This document shows, piece after piece, positions 25,301 to 36,889 of a stretch of 64,000 bases of DNA. Made by a program: the position numbers and the translations under genes. Position 1 is the first letter of the stretch, and every line of letters begins with the position of its first letter. The notes beneath the pieces are model-generated. The model did not search any database and was not told the DNA's origin. It was given only the letters and a program-made list of their open reading frames with translations. Origin of the DNA: Dryomyza anilis (Eukaryota; Arthropoda; Insecta; Diptera; Dryomyzidae); contig OX638133.1 in assembly GCA_951804985.1 (NCBI GenBank), positions 5,538,501 through 5,602,500 of the forward strand, in the 5' to 3' direction.

Positions 25301-25560
25301 TTTTTCCATCACGTAACGTTTTTATAAAAATTGCAATTGAAATTTTAAAAACTTTTCAGTCACTTTTTAGAATTAAAAAAATTACAAAACATTGCTAGTT
25401 TCCAAAAAAATTTAAACGCAGTTATACTGCAAATTGTCGAGACAAATTTTAATATATTATGTAATGCTTATACGCCAATCAGTTTTTAAGTTATTTTAAT
25501 CTAAACTTGAAACATATCTTAATTTTTAAAAAATGTAGATTTATTTTTAATTTAGTATTA
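25300..25560. repeat. Dispersed repeat family, copy 2
   Basis: Collinear with 1009-1180: CACTTTTTAGAATTAAAAAA, TTTAAACGCAGTTATACTGC, AATTGTCGAGAC and TTTTAATCTAAACTTGAAA. Confidence 0.5.
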
Positions 25561-26816
25561 ATAAACTGATAAACCAAAAAAAACAACCCATAATAATCAT
25601 ATTCCACAAGTGCTCTTCATTGAATACTTCAAAACAGAATTCATACAAGACAATTGAAAGATTTCTATAAGAGTTAACACGAAAATTGTCTCATCGTCGT
25701 CGTCTTTTTTTTTCTATATTTTGTCTTACCAACAAATTTTCTCAAATGTCAGCGATATTCGCAGATTGTCGAAATTTCAGCACGAAAATATCTGAAGACA
25801 TCAGCAGAAAAAACGACGACGACGATGACTGAAACATAAGCACTGTGTGAAAAGTCATGGCAGGGCATGGCAGGCGCCTAAGGCACTTGTAGCCCATCAT
25901 ACACTTCGGATAAACTTGTCACTTTCGTAATCGCTTTGGTGTCATCAATTTTTGTCAATATGAACAAGTGGCACCGGTTTGAGGCTCTGTGGTGTTGCTC
26001 ATATTAAAAGACCCTTCAACAATTCAATGTAACGAAAAAGAAGAAGGCAATGAAAAAAATGAAAATTCAATCGTAGGAATGCCAAGCAATAGTAGAGGAA
26101 ATCGGAAATCCATTATAAAATGAGAATAAATAAAATTATGCTATGAATTTTGTAAGACTATCGGACAAAAATAAAGAAAAATCTGCAAGCACGAAGCTGA
26201 AGTTTGAGAACGGGCCTATAATAAGTGGTGATAGTTTTTGTTAACTTATTTTTTAATTTTTTTTAATATTTTTTATTAAATTATTTATTTCTATTAGGTT
26301 TTTTTTATATTTATAAAAATTAAAAAATAATAAAATTAAAAAAAATAAAAATAAAAATCACAAAACCATAAATATTGCACAACCACTTGAGGAAAACTTT
26401 GTGGTTTTTAAGGATGCGAAAACAAGCTAAAAACACGAAGCACTAACCAAACAAAAAATGCACTCACACTTTTTTATTTGTGCTAATTTGTTGTGGTGTT
26501 TCTTGTTAGCAAATTCTTCACTTTGTAGACTTTTGCTACTGCCACTAGTTCGGCGTAGACGCGAAACTCTTGTGTGAGCAACCAACCATAATAGCAACAA
26601 TGTTAATGAGCCCCACCTCACCATTCATTCATGCATTCCACAGCTCCTCGTTCATGAATTTTATGCCTTTGGTGGTCAATTCTGTGCAGTTCATTGCATC
26701 AACGAAATCTTGCTAATGAGGATGTGAAAAATTATATGTGGTTGGGGGCGATTGGTTTCAGAAAATGGGGCACAAAAGTAGAATTTGGAAAATTTTTATA
26801 AAAAAAAAGAATTTCT
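25561..26816. other. Non-coding stretch
   Basis: No gene is supported. There is a short inverted pair of GACGACGA words around 25695-25825. The minus-strand frame 26427-26624 has one coding-like patch (about 26495-26570) but no acceptable exon boundaries. Confidence 0.35.
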
Positions 26817-28200
26817 TTTACTTTTCAACAAAAGCAAAATTATAAAAGCAACAGCAAATCAAAAACAAAGGTAAAAGTAAAAAAATAAATAAATGCAAAA
26901 ATAAGAAAACAGAAAAAGAAATGTAAAAACAAAACCAAAAGCAAATACACAAAAAGAAAAGCAAAAATATATAAGCAACAGCAAAATCAAAAACAAAGGC
27001 AAAAAAACAGTCAAATAAATGCAAAAATAAAACCAAAAGATAATACATAAAAACAAAAGCAAAAATATAAAAGCAACAGCAAAGTCAAAAAGAAATGTAT
27101 AAGTAAAAAAAACAGTCAAAGAAATGCAAAAATAATACCAAAAGCAAACACATTAAAACAAAAAAAATGAAAAACAAAAGGAAAAACACAAAAACAAAAG
27201 CAAAAATATAAAAGCAACAGCAAAATCAAAAAAAAAGGTAAAAGTAAAAAAAAATAAATGCAAAAAAGTAAGAAAACAAAAAAAGAAATGCAAAAACAAA
27301 ACCAAAAGCAAATACACAAAAACAAAAAGGAATGAAAAACAAAAGCAAAAATATAAAAGCAACAGCAAAATCAAAAACGAAGGTAAAAATAAAACCAAAA
27401 GCAAATACATAAACACAAAATAAAAATAAAATGAAAAACAAAAGCAACAACAAAATCACAAACAAAGGTAAAAATAAAAAAAGAAAAGAAATGCAAAAAA
27501 GTGAGAAAACAGAAAAATAAATGCAAAAACAATACCAAAAGCAAATAAATAAAAACAAAAGCAAAAATAAATAAAAAAACAAAAGCAAACACAAAAACAA
27601 AAGCAAAAAAATAAAAGCAACAGCAAAAACAAAGATAAAAGTAAAAAAGAAAGAAAAGAAATGCAAAAATAAGAAAACAAAAAAGAAATGTAAAAACAAA
27701 ACCAAAAGCAAATACACAAAAACTAAAGCAAAAATATAAAAGCAACAGCAAAATCAAAAACAAAGGCAAAAGTAAAAAAACAGTCAAAGAAATGCAAAAA
27801 TAAAACCAAAAGCAAATACATAAAAACAAAAGCAAAAATATAAAAGCAACAGCAAAATCAAAAACAAATGTATAAGTAAAAAAAAAAAGAAAAGAAATGC
27901 AAAAAAGTAAGAAAACAGAAAAAGAAACGCAAAAACAAAAAGGAATGAAAAACAAAAGCAAAAATATAAAATCAACAGCAATATACAAAACAAAGGTAAA
28001 AGTTAAAAAACAGTCAAAGAAATGCAAAAATAAAACCAAAAGCAAACACATAAAAACAAAAAAAAAATGAAAAACAAAGGTAAAAGTAAAAAAAAAGAAA
28101 AGAAATGTAAAAACAAAACCAAATACAAATACACAAAAGCAAAATTAAAAAGAAATGAAAAACAAAAACAAAAACACAAAATAAGAAATAAAAACAAATT
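26817..28200. repeat. T-poor complex satellite, ~100-145-bp units
   Basis: About ten irregular units, each starting near GCAAAAATATAAAAGCAACA and running through GCAAAATCAAAAACAAAGG, a GTAAAAAAACAGTC variant, AAATGCAAAAATAA and ACCAAAAGCAAATACA. The plus strand is almost free of T outside ATA words. Landmarks lie at about 26833, 26961, 27059, 27200, 27345, 27440, 27617, 27729, 27835 and 27958. The minus-strand Phe/Leu/Cys-rich frames of up to about 226 codons are products of this composition, not membrane proteins. Confidence 0.85.
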
Positions 28201-29500
28201 CAAAAACACATATATATATAATACTTCATTGGTGCCCAATTTAGTGAACACGCATTCAATGTGTGAAATTTGCTCAAGCAAAAACACACGAACAACACAA
28301 GGCCAACCGAGCAATAAAGGAAAAAAAATCACACAAACAAGTCCTTCGAGCTTAAAGCTAACTAGCACAAAAACAACAAAATACACAACAACATGAAGAA
28401 GAACAATAACACCATGTGAGACCATGTTATATTCATGAGACGTAGAACAGAGCAAAAGCGTCGAATAGTGTGAGCAAAAAAAGGAAGGAGAGCGGGCGGT
28501 AGATTGCAAAAGGCAATGAAAGATAATTCCAAGGATGCAATTCATTGAATTCTTTATTGTTTTGTTTACGTTTCTTTTTTTTTTGCTGATACGTTCGCCG
28601 TTTTTGGACATAGTAGTGGACGCGAAGTATAAGAGCAGGAAGGAGCAACAATATGAGCGCACGAGGTATTGGAGATTGATAAAAAGTGTGAGTGTGAATT
28701 GAAAAAGAACGTGCACACGTTGCTCTCATCATATCCTGGAGGGATTTTTATTTGAATTTAATTGAATAATCGTTAGGCATGCTGTGCACGTTCTCTGCAC
28801 AATTGCAATAATTTTTTTGAAAGAAAGGTTCATTCTTTTTTTTTTTGGTGTTTTCTGTGTTATGCTTAAAGCAAAGTTTTAAAAGAACAATTTTTGTTGC
28901 TTTTTCAGATATATTAAATCAATTAATACAAGAAATGATGAATTGCATTAGGTCGTCGATATCATTTCAGAGGCTGGATTGTTTTTGGAAGGGAATAAAA
29001 TTAAATTTCAAAACTTTAATTTTGCACTAAAGAGCTGAATTTTTACTTTAATTAATTTTAAATATAATTTTCATATCAATTTTCATATCATAAAAAAATG
29101 TATATAAAAAAATAATTAAATTAAAAAAAAATATATTTTAATTTCAAAAATATATATTTTATTAAAAAAATATATAATTTTAATATTAAAAAATATATAA
29201 TTTTAATTTTAAAAATATTTTATTAAAAAAGAAAATACTAAATTTTAAAATATCATAAATAATTCAAATTTTATTGAAATAAATATCCTCAAAAAACGAA
29301 TTTTCCAAATCAAATCCCCTTTAAAAATATAAAAACCTAAAATTTAAGCTAAATTCTTCAATGCAGCTCTTTAATTCAAGTTTTTTGTTATTTAAAAATA
29401 GCCATTTAAACCTTAGTAAAAATTTAACAAATCTAAAAAAGAAATTCAAAATTGTCCCCTGTGATACATAGCATTTGCTGCGTAAATCAGCTTGCAGCTA
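28201..29500. other. Non-coding stretch
   Basis: 28240-28740 has ordinary complexity without a supported exon. 29030-29330 is nearly pure A/T. If the gene at 29.8-31.2 kb continues leftward, this would be its intron. Confidence 0.4.
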
Positions 29501-29758
29501 GCAACAAATAACGTCAGCAACTTTTTTTTTTTGCTTTTCTAGTTTTTACATTTGCGGTTGCAATATGCAATAACAAAACAGTCTCGATTGACTGTCTGTC
29601 TGCCGTGTTGCTGCAGCACACCTGTAAAAGCATGTTGGCCAAACACTTGACAAATTTGTCAAGCTTTTGCATAAAAAAGAGTTTTACAAAAAAAAAAGGA
29701 AAAACCCCAAACACACACAAAATCAAAACCTTTGACAACAATGAAACAATAAACTCAC

Positions 29759-30548
29759 CGCTCCCAAGAGGCACATTATTCTGTTGTTGCTGCTGCTGTT
29801 GCCCTGCTGCCACTGCTGTTGACGCTGATGAAGCTGTTCTCTCATGTTGCTGCTGTTGTTGCTGGACATCAGCCAGGCTCAATTTCTGTTGCTCAACGTG
29901 CGTCGTCGTCGTTGTTGCTCCGTTGAGAATAACACGATTGTTACGTTGATTGTTGTAGTTATTGCTATTTGCTTTGTTGTTATTTTTGCATTTGTTAGCA
30001 AATGCCGCCGCTGCTGCTGCCACCGTTGTATTGCTGCCCAAACGTAGAAATGTTGTCGTCGTTGTTGTCGTTGCAGCGCCAATATTGGAAGTAGAAGATT
30101 TTATGCTTGACAAAGTTGAGGACAATGCTGAGGAAGCGGTGCCGGTAGTGGAAGTTAATGTTGCTGCTGTTGTTGTTGTTCTATTGGCAATGATATTTGC
30201 CAGTCGCGTCTGTTGCTGCTGCTGTTGTTGTTGATTCTTTGAAGCACGTGTGAAGCTTAAAGACGTTGACGAGTTGTTGAATAGCGCCGCAGGCGTTGAG
30301 CCTGTGTTGGTGCTGACTGTGGCGGTTGTGGGCAGAAGCGCGGAAGTAGCAATAGCATCTATGTTGTTGTGTACATTCGAGGAGGAAGCAGTAGCAGAAG
30401 AGGCGGATGAAGATGCGGCAGTAGAATTGCGTATTACCAGAATTGACTGTGACTTCTCCAAACGTTTCAATGTTTGAAGCACAAAAGGCGGTCCTTTGCT
30501 GTCGACGCTACTTAGACGATTGCTGTCAGTGCTTAGACTGCGCGATGA
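29759..30548 (-). CDS. Internal exon of Q/T/A-rich protein (partial)
   Basis: Exon of about 263 codons, function unknown. It opens after a strong acceptor (long T tract then TAG, minus strand) in phase 0 and closes at GCG|GTGAGT (intron starts at 29758), one base into a codon. The first part looks ordered and conserved: Ser-rich SSRSLSTDSNRLSSVDSKG, then PPFVLQTLKRLEKSQSILVI. The rest is low complexity: poly-Gln at four sites, Thr/Ala/Ser tracts, an Asn-rich basic patch and LNGATTTTTHVEQQKLSLAD. This bias is typical of fly nuclear regulators (inference). The first frame codon usually quoted for this exon is GTG, but the exon begins 22 codons earlier and is internal. It continues the frame of the exon at 30613-31178. 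Confidence 0.8.
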
Positions 30549-30612
30549 CTAAAAAAAAAAAAAAAATTAAATTAAAAATTAAATTTCAAAATTATTAAAA
30601 GAAACCACCTAC
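30549..30612 (-). other. 64-bp intron
   Basis: On the minus strand it starts GTAGGTGG after AAAAAT and ends in an AT-rich, T-tract-bearing TTTTTTTTTAG. The length is typical of minimal fly introns. Phase 0 on both sides. Confidence 0.8.
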
Positions 30613-31178
30613 ATTTTTTATAAGAAACGAGCGCTCATTCAGTGCAGCTGACTTTTTCAAATGTTGCGACGACTGCAGCAGCACCGATTCCAGCTGACTG
30701 GCATTGATGGGTGTCTGCAGCAAAATTGTATTGGAAGCGGTTGCAGTTGTTGCATCTTTTGCATTGTTGTTGCTAGTGGCCGAAGTTGCTGTTGTCACTA
30801 CAGCAGACGCAACAGCAGCGTTGCCAGTTGTGTGTATTTTGCGTGCAATTGTAGTGGTTGTGGGCAGTTGGGTGGCCAGTGTTGCTGCTGTTGTTTTGTC
30901 ATGCTGTTGCTGTTGTTGCTGCTGTTGTTGTTGTTGCTCGTTGATAAAGCTAATTATGTCATGTTTGTTTTGTATGATTATCTGTCCGTTTTCATTGCGT
31001 GAACCTCGCAATAATATTATGTTGTTGGTTAACTGTTGCTGTTGTACGGGGGGTTGTTGTTGCAGTGGCTGCTGTTGTTGCTGTTTTTGTTGCTGCTGCT
31101 GCACTTGCTGCATTGTTGCTGCTTCATTTTTGTTACTGTTTGTAGGTTTCGCTGTGTTGCCGTTTTCACCGTTTGGTT
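30613..31178 (-). CDS. Exon with conserved-looking RGSRNENGQ island
   Basis: Exon of 566 bases, function unknown. The acceptor at 31179-31180 is strong (TTTTTTTAAACAG), so it is spliced to something upstream. The frame is open from the first full codon (PNGENGNTAKPTNSNKNEAA), and an in-frame ATG at 31113 could be the start if the upstream exon is untranslated. The protein then has long Gln runs, the non-repetitive island NNIILLRGSRNENGQIII with QNKHDIISFINEQ, more Gln/Thr/Ala, and a C-terminal ordered stretch (LLQTPINASQLESVLLQSS, AALNERSFLIKN) before the donor GTAGGT. The island is the best handle for identification; I could not name the family. The exon joins 29759-30548 in phase. Confidence 0.8.
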
Positions 31179-31311
31179 CTGTTTAAAAAAAATATGAAAA
31201 AAATATTTATTTAGTTCAATTTAATTCAATTTTATTTAATTCAAAAACTAAATTCAAAAAATGTATGTAGTTTTTTTGTAAAACTCTACGTAGTACGTGC
31301 TTGAATTAAAT

Positions 31312-32183
31312 GGGTTATTCAATTTTACTAAAGTGTGACCAAAAAGCAAGGCAGTTTTTCCAATTGTATTTTCCAGCAGCTGTCAAAATTACCAATGACA
31401 TCCAGCTGTCAAAATATTTATTAAGGTTTGCCATTTCATCAAGCATCGTTTCGGTGCGTAGCTGAACACAGAAATCGATATGATGGACGATGAACGGACA
31501 TTGATAACATTGATGGCAATGATAGTTTTTCCAATTGTTTTTTCCAGCAGCTGTCAAAATTACCAGTGACATACAGCTGTCAAAATATTAAAGGTTTGCC
31601 ATTTCATCATGCATCGTTTGGTGCGGTTTTTGGCAAGGCGGCATCATTTCAACTTATTTCTTTCGAAATGAGGAAGGAGATAACGTTGCCATCAATGGTT
31701 CTCGATATAGAGCAATGTTAACTGACAATTTCAATAGCCAGAGCTCGATATATACGAGCTGTGGTTCCAAAAAGACGACACTACATGCCATACAAGCAAT
31801 GCTCGAAGTGGTAAAGAACCAATTTGACGACTGGGTCATCACACGGCGAGCGTTCTTCAATTGGGCGCCACGATCATGCGACTTGACACCCTCGATTTTC
31901 TTTCTCTCGTCAAGTTCTCAGTCTACGCTAACAAGCCTAGCACTTTGGTCGAACTCGAGGGTAATATTCAAGACGCTATGGCCGGAATAACGCCGCATAT
32001 ATTGGACCGAGTCGTCAGAAATTTTACCAATCGTTTGAAGCACTGCCAACGAAGCCGAGGCGGCCATTTTAATGATGTGCTATACTATACAAAATGGCAC
32101 TAAAAATATCAATTTGATAGCTCAGACCGTTATTGATTTATTTGAATAACTTTTCCCATTGTTCTTATCTGGTCACCCTGTAT
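31312..32183 (+). pseudogene. Broken mariner-like (IS630/Tc1) transposase
   Basis: The C-terminal half of a DDE transposase in three frames. One frame gives a YRAMLTDNF-like piece (near 31710). A second gives LWFQKDDTTCHTSN (31759-31800), the W-F-Q-x-D block with a catalytic aspartate. A third gives PRSCDLTP, and after a shift near 31895 comes VYANKP..CQRSRGGHFNDVLYY to a stop at 32101. At least two frameshifts and a central deletion make it non-functional. The right end GGTCACCCTGTAT fits these elements' termini. On the left a ~100-bp leader (CCAGCAGCTGTCAAAATTACC.. to CATTTCATCA.GCATCG) is present twice, 171 bases apart (31353 and 31524). It sits about 130-1000 bases upstream of an exon, inside an intron. 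Confidence 0.8.
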
Positions 32184-32800
32184 TTAGTTAGTCACAAAAG
32201 AGCTGTCATTTTCCTAGATTATTTGGGGCATACTTCCCGCAACTCAGAGATAAGTTGAAGTTTTTGTACTTTGGAAAAAATGTTTGATTTTAAGCAGACA
32301 AAGGTGGGGCTTGTGTCAAAAGCTAACTATTATCGAAAATCTACCTTTAAAATTCTTTAATTTATCAGTATGTTTAACCGAAATATGCCTCAAAATGGCA
32401 GATTTTCTACATATTCTGGGTAAACAAACTCCGGCCTTTGCCTGCTTAAAATTTATCGAAAAATTCATTCTGAACTGCCTTGAGCCTTTAAAATGTTTAA
32501 CTAAATAAAATCTAATTAAAATTTCTCAAATAGGATAGTTAATGATTCAATAGTACACAAAAATAAATATTTTCATACAAACTCAAAAATATTTTTATAA
32601 TTTTATGTAGTATTTAATGGAATTTACCGATTGAATTAACAGTTTATCCTATTGACTTATTTCAATTGTAAGAAATTGTCGTTTTTTTATAAAATTAAAA
32701 ACATTTGAATTACATATTAATCCATTTTATTAAAAGTTACTATTTTACTTGTACTACTTGCTATTTTTTATACTCAGTACATAACATTGTTGTATTTATG
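32184..32800. repeat. Fragments of dispersed repeats
   Basis: 32220-32500 has the GGGCATACTTCCCGCAACTCAGAGATAA-type words seen at 4.1-6.3 and 43.1-43.3 kb. 32560-32680 is an inverted relative of the MITE at 56015-56211 (TAGTATTTAATGGAATTTACCGATTGAATTAA). Confidence 0.4.
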
Positions 32801-33600
32801 TGCAATAATTTGTCCGCCACCGGCAGGCAGCTCGGACGTGTACACTTAAGTTAAAGTAGTTAATCTCTGGCGGACAATCTGCGCATCCGACAGCAAGCCA
32901 AGCCAGTCGGCCAGCGTAAAGCGTACGCAAACCGGAAATTTATTACTTCATATTGTCAAGTGAGCGCCGCGAGTCCCCCCAAAAATCGGGCAGAAGGCAA
33001 ACGTAGAAATAGCAAAAAAAAAGCGGGTGCTTGAAAAAGCAGACTTTGAAACACGTTGACATATTTTTCCGCTACTGTCAGAGCAGCAACGGAGTAGCAG
33101 AAAGAAAAACTGACAGACAGCAGAACGCACAACCTGATATCGAGTAGTGACCGAGTAACATCATATGTTCTGCATACTTTTAGAATACTAAAAACACATC
33201 TTTGAAAAACAAAAACACCAACCCTATAGCTTGCTAAATCTTTTAAAGTATTTAAAACGAAAATGCTGCCTACCTTGTGTGCCTGCCACATATGCAAAAT
33301 ATTTAAAATGTCCTGTAAAATTTTAAAATACCAGCTGCCCGCCTATAGTTGACATTTTTACATCCTCCCCTCGAAAACATTTCAAAAACACAGCAACAAC
33401 TTGCACTATAGGCAGCAAGCACCACACAGCAAAAGTCAAGCAGCGCCGACAGCAGCACGATAGATAGCATATCTTTAAATCAACTGGAAGACATATTTAT
33501 GGCATTATTTCTTACTGTTATTGTTATTCGGTTCGGTTCTGTTTTGTTATTGTAGTTGTTGTGATTGCAAAATATGCCAAACTTGCCACGCTCGAGCCCA
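32801..33600. other. GC-richer unique intronic segment
   Basis: Complex, non-repetitive sequence with a 10-base inverted pair (TTGTCCGCCA at 32809 and TGGCGGACAA at 32867). No exon with acceptable splice sites is seen. It could hold a cis-regulatory element, or a 5' exon on either strand. Inference only. Confidence 0.25.
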
Positions 33601-33776
33601 CTAACTATGCTGCATCCTGCGGGTCCGCGTTAAAGCGCATTCTAAAGCTAAACGAAACTAAGCGACGCGCCAAGACTGCTCTTTGGGGATGAGCAAAATA
33701 TTGAAACAATACAAAAAACACAAGAGCAATAAAAGCGCCTATTTTAGGCACACAGCAAAATGTTTGTAACAATATC

Positions 33777-34048
33777 ATATCGTCGTTGTAGAACGAATAC
33801 ATTTATACATACATCGAATACATTTTCAAAATGCCAAATATTCATTTACAAAAAGTTTTATATATCGGTCAATAATTAATCGATGATCTCAATTTGTTTT
33901 GCCACATGATAAGAAAATGTAAATCTATCAATTGATATTTCAACTTTTAAAATGCATCAATTACTTTTTATAATATTAATCATCAAACTCGAAATTTAAG
34001 TTTTTATAAAAATGCATTTGGTAACTTTTCGTTCTACAACGACGATAT
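33777..34048. mobile_element. MITE family A, copy 2
   Basis: The ends ATATCGTCGTTGTAGAACGA and TTTTCGTTCTACAACGACGATAT are exact inverses over about 20 bases. A small insertion follows the left end (ATACATTTATACATACATCG), then the family interior. 272 bp, non-coding. Confidence 0.88.
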
Positions 34049-34204
34049 AGTCTAATTTGTATTATTTGGGCTGCTGCGCTTTTTTACAGTATAGAAATTA
34101 TATTTAGGAAAAAATATATAATTCTTATTTCAGTTTTCAATCTGAATTGAGGTCGAGAAGATACAATCCACGTTTCACATTTCAATAACGTATAATCTTG
34201 TCGT

Positions 34205-34346
34205 GCCAAAAGGGCGAATCTTTTCGTTTTTATGATGACGATCGATAGGTGCTTTAAAAACAAACAATTAATGTCTTTACATCACTATATTATCTTATAC
34301 CAATAATAAGTTATGGCAAAAAAACGAAAAGATTCGCCCTTTTGGC
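34205..34346. repeat. Foldback, perfect 27-bp arms
   Basis: GCCAAAAGGGCGAATC..CGTTTTT at 34205-34231 is exactly inverted at 34320-34346, with an 88-base loop. A third partial copy of the arm (TTCGCTCTTTTGG) follows at about 34372. The plus-strand frame 34313-34591 begins within the right arm and is not called as a gene. Confidence 0.8.
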
Positions 34347-34618
34347 ATGTAACATTTGCAATTTTTCGAATTCGCTCTTTTGGTTTGTCTTTTATGGCTA
34401 GAAATATGCAACAAAACCACACACAATTTTGGCACAGTATACTTGAGGAAAAACTACATTCAAAAATGAAAAAAAAAGGCAAATGTCAAAAATTACACAT
34501 TCGCCTCTTTGACATTATAGCTACGATATATCAAAAAGGAAAAAGGAACATTAGTTTGGATTATGTTCTGGAAAACCGTGAATCATTGTAAAATATAACG
34601 AGACTTTTTCTACTTATA

Positions 34619-34814
34619 TTTGTACTAAAATGGCGGGATCTACAGTTTAATGCCGAAGCTTTTCATGGGCGGTGTTTTTACTCGGAGTTTTGCCTATATC
34701 TACCGCGAGTAGAGTGGAATAAAAACATATTTTTCTATTAAAATAAATGACAGTCTCAGTTTTGATTTAAACATGTACCTAGTCTAGCACATTAACTACT
34801 GGGCCGCCTACACC
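34619..34814 (-). mobile_element. tRNA-derived SINE, copy 6 (old, degraded)
   Basis: Reverse orientation. The body words GCGGGATCTACAGTTTAATGCCGA, TTTTCATGGGCGG and GTTTTTACTC are followed by an eroded tRNA head (TAGCACATTAACTACTGGGC, the inverse of the box A region). It has several deletions relative to the 52.0 and 54.7 kb copies. It lacks the GGACTGTAG..TTA tail. Confidence 0.65.
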
Positions 34815-34859
34815 AGTCTATACTAAAATTTAATACACCATTTGGTCATCCATTTGTAA

Positions 34860-35080
34860 TTCTCAGCATAGAAAAGTATTGACCGGTATGGAAAAGTAAA
34901 GGTCTGTCTGTTTTAATCACGTTAACTGGATAACCAATGAAACACAGAACTTAGATTTCTTGTATGACTATGCGGTCTGATATTGAAAATGGGCGTGATC
35001 GGTCAATCTTTGATTTATAATCCACCGCGAAATAAAGTATAGTTAAAAATAATACAACATTTTATATGTTTTTTAAAATA
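34860..35080. repeat. Fragment of TATACCC-type dispersed element
   Basis: GACCGGTATGGAAAAGTA and GTCTGTCTGTTTTAATCAC match internal words of the copies at 48.9 and 63.5 kb, and AAAATGGGCGTGATCGGTC matches their interior. The ends are missing. Confidence 0.45.
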
Positions 35081-35099
35081 TTTTCACTTTGGGTGTAGC

Positions 35100-36200
35100 C
35101 AACAAATAAGCCTTGCCGACAAACGGAGGGCGCCACTTGTGTCTGTGTGTAAGTGCCATAGTTAACTGCTCAAGTGTGCAACTAAACACCTCACATCCTC
35201 ACGCAGCTGACGACGTACATACGTACCGTATGGAACTATTTCTCCTCTCCCATGTATGTAGTACGGACCAACCGCCTGATGTGTGTTGCCCACTTGGCTC
35301 TGTCGAGTGGCAAAAACAGAAGAAGAATCAGACAAGCAAAAAAATGCTATGTGTAAAATGTGTGTGTGTGTCGGCCAACTGTACGACCAAGCGTCCATGC
35401 GAAAACGTGCGGGCCATAATTAGCTGTTGGCTGTTAAGCTATCTATTTTTTCGTACAGAGACTGTTTTTGCTATGGTTGTTGTAGTTGCTGTTGTAGTGC
35501 TTTGTATTTAGGCTCAAAAACAACAAAAGAAATCATTCTTCATGGCAAATGGCAAATAATGTACGAGCGACCTCTTGTTTATTAGAAACAAAAAGGCCAC
35601 TGACAAAAAGGACACTTGGCCCAACGTCCATCCATACATCCATCCATCCATTCACTTGTAGTTGCGAGCAGAAAGAGGAGAAGGTCGACCAGGAGCCACG
35701 ACACATGACATGAAACAACAGCAACAATGAGGATGACGCTGACACTGAGCAGGCAGAAGGACGACGATGACAGCGACGGCGCGTACGACAATAAAGTAGC
35801 AATAAAAGAAACAACATATGTAACATGTTTTAAAATGGGCACGACGACGACGAAGAGCTGAATGAACTGAGCTGCATTTCTGCGTATGCAGGACATAGGC
35901 ACGGCGGCGCACCGTCCCTATGAGGCTATGAGACGCGTCAATGGGACCATTTCGATGTATTGCATACGGAAGCTGAAAGTAATAATGGCACAAGGACATA
36001 AAACACTTTGTGCTGCGTGGCACAGCGTCGTCGTCGTCATCGCCATCGTCGTTCTAGTCGCACGCTGCACATTGTCAACGCGATTTGTTATCGTTTCAAA
36101 GAAGAGCAACAAAAAAATGTATCGTGGTTGAAGCGCCTTTTTTTCGTTTTCTCTGTTACAATTAGAAACATAAATCATGCATCAGAAATAGATAATATTT
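35100..36200. other. Complex, GC-richer non-repetitive segment
   Basis: Higher complexity and CpG content than the surroundings, with (CATC)n at 35625-35650 and GTCGTC-rich patches near 36030. Open frames up to about 132 codons exist on both strands. The longest starts at TTG, not ATG, and shows no domain, so none is called. It is a candidate promoter or enhancer segment. Confidence 0.25.
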
Positions 36201-36889
36201 AATAGAATCGAAAGATTGACACGATTTGCAAGTATTAGTTATTTCATGATGCTTGATTTATGCAGCATTTGTAGACGGCAATAAATTGGTTTTGTTAAAA
36301 AATAGTACTAGGTTTTTGTCTTTTTTTAGGCATATTTGTTTTCTTTACATTATGATTATTATTTTTACTCATTATTTTCTTTTTTCGCTTTACAAATGCT
36401 GCCACGTTTGCTGTTTTCTTTTAGAAGTTTGTAATTTACAAAATGTTTGATTAAAAATTACTTAATTCCAGCATTTTCAATACTCTCGATGTTTATTTTT
36501 TACATTCGATTCAAATACTTTCGAAAATACTTTCTTTGAAATGCTTTCGCTCATGGCTTTCGGTTTTTAGTTTTTATTTTATTTAAAGCAATTGCAAAGT
36601 TTAAAAAATATATAAATATTGTCAATCATTTTAAATGCAAGTAACATAAGACTATTTCAAATGCAAAGAATAAAAGTATTTCAAACCTTTAACCATTGTA
36701 GTTTCGAAGCATTTTTCCAAAGGAAATATAAATGTTTCCTCGTTTAAAAGCAACTCTATGTAATGCTTTTGCTTCACAGACAATCTTTAAACACATGTGG
36801 CCATTTCAAATGTAAGTATTAAAAGTATTTAAAGGTTTTGCTGATTGTGAAGCATTTTTTTTACATATTAACCAACGCTCAGGAGATGC

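Noticed and set aside
26427..26624. Minus frame with a coding-like patch (TSGSSKSLQSEEF)
   Set aside because: No acceptor and donor pair fits that frame; a different frame would be required by the phase of the exon at 29759.
26818..28051. Long minus-strand frames rich in Phe, Leu and Cys (up to 226 codons)
   Set aside because: They are translations of the T-poor satellite; overlapping frames in all phases look alike and have no start context or domain.
34313..34591. 92-codon plus frame starting MAKKRKDSP
   Set aside because: Starts inside a foldback arm, has no domain and no splice or promoter support.
35113..35511. 132-codon plus frame
   Set aside because: Begins with TTG, Cys/Val-rich without a recognisable fold, and competing frames of similar length exist on the other strand.
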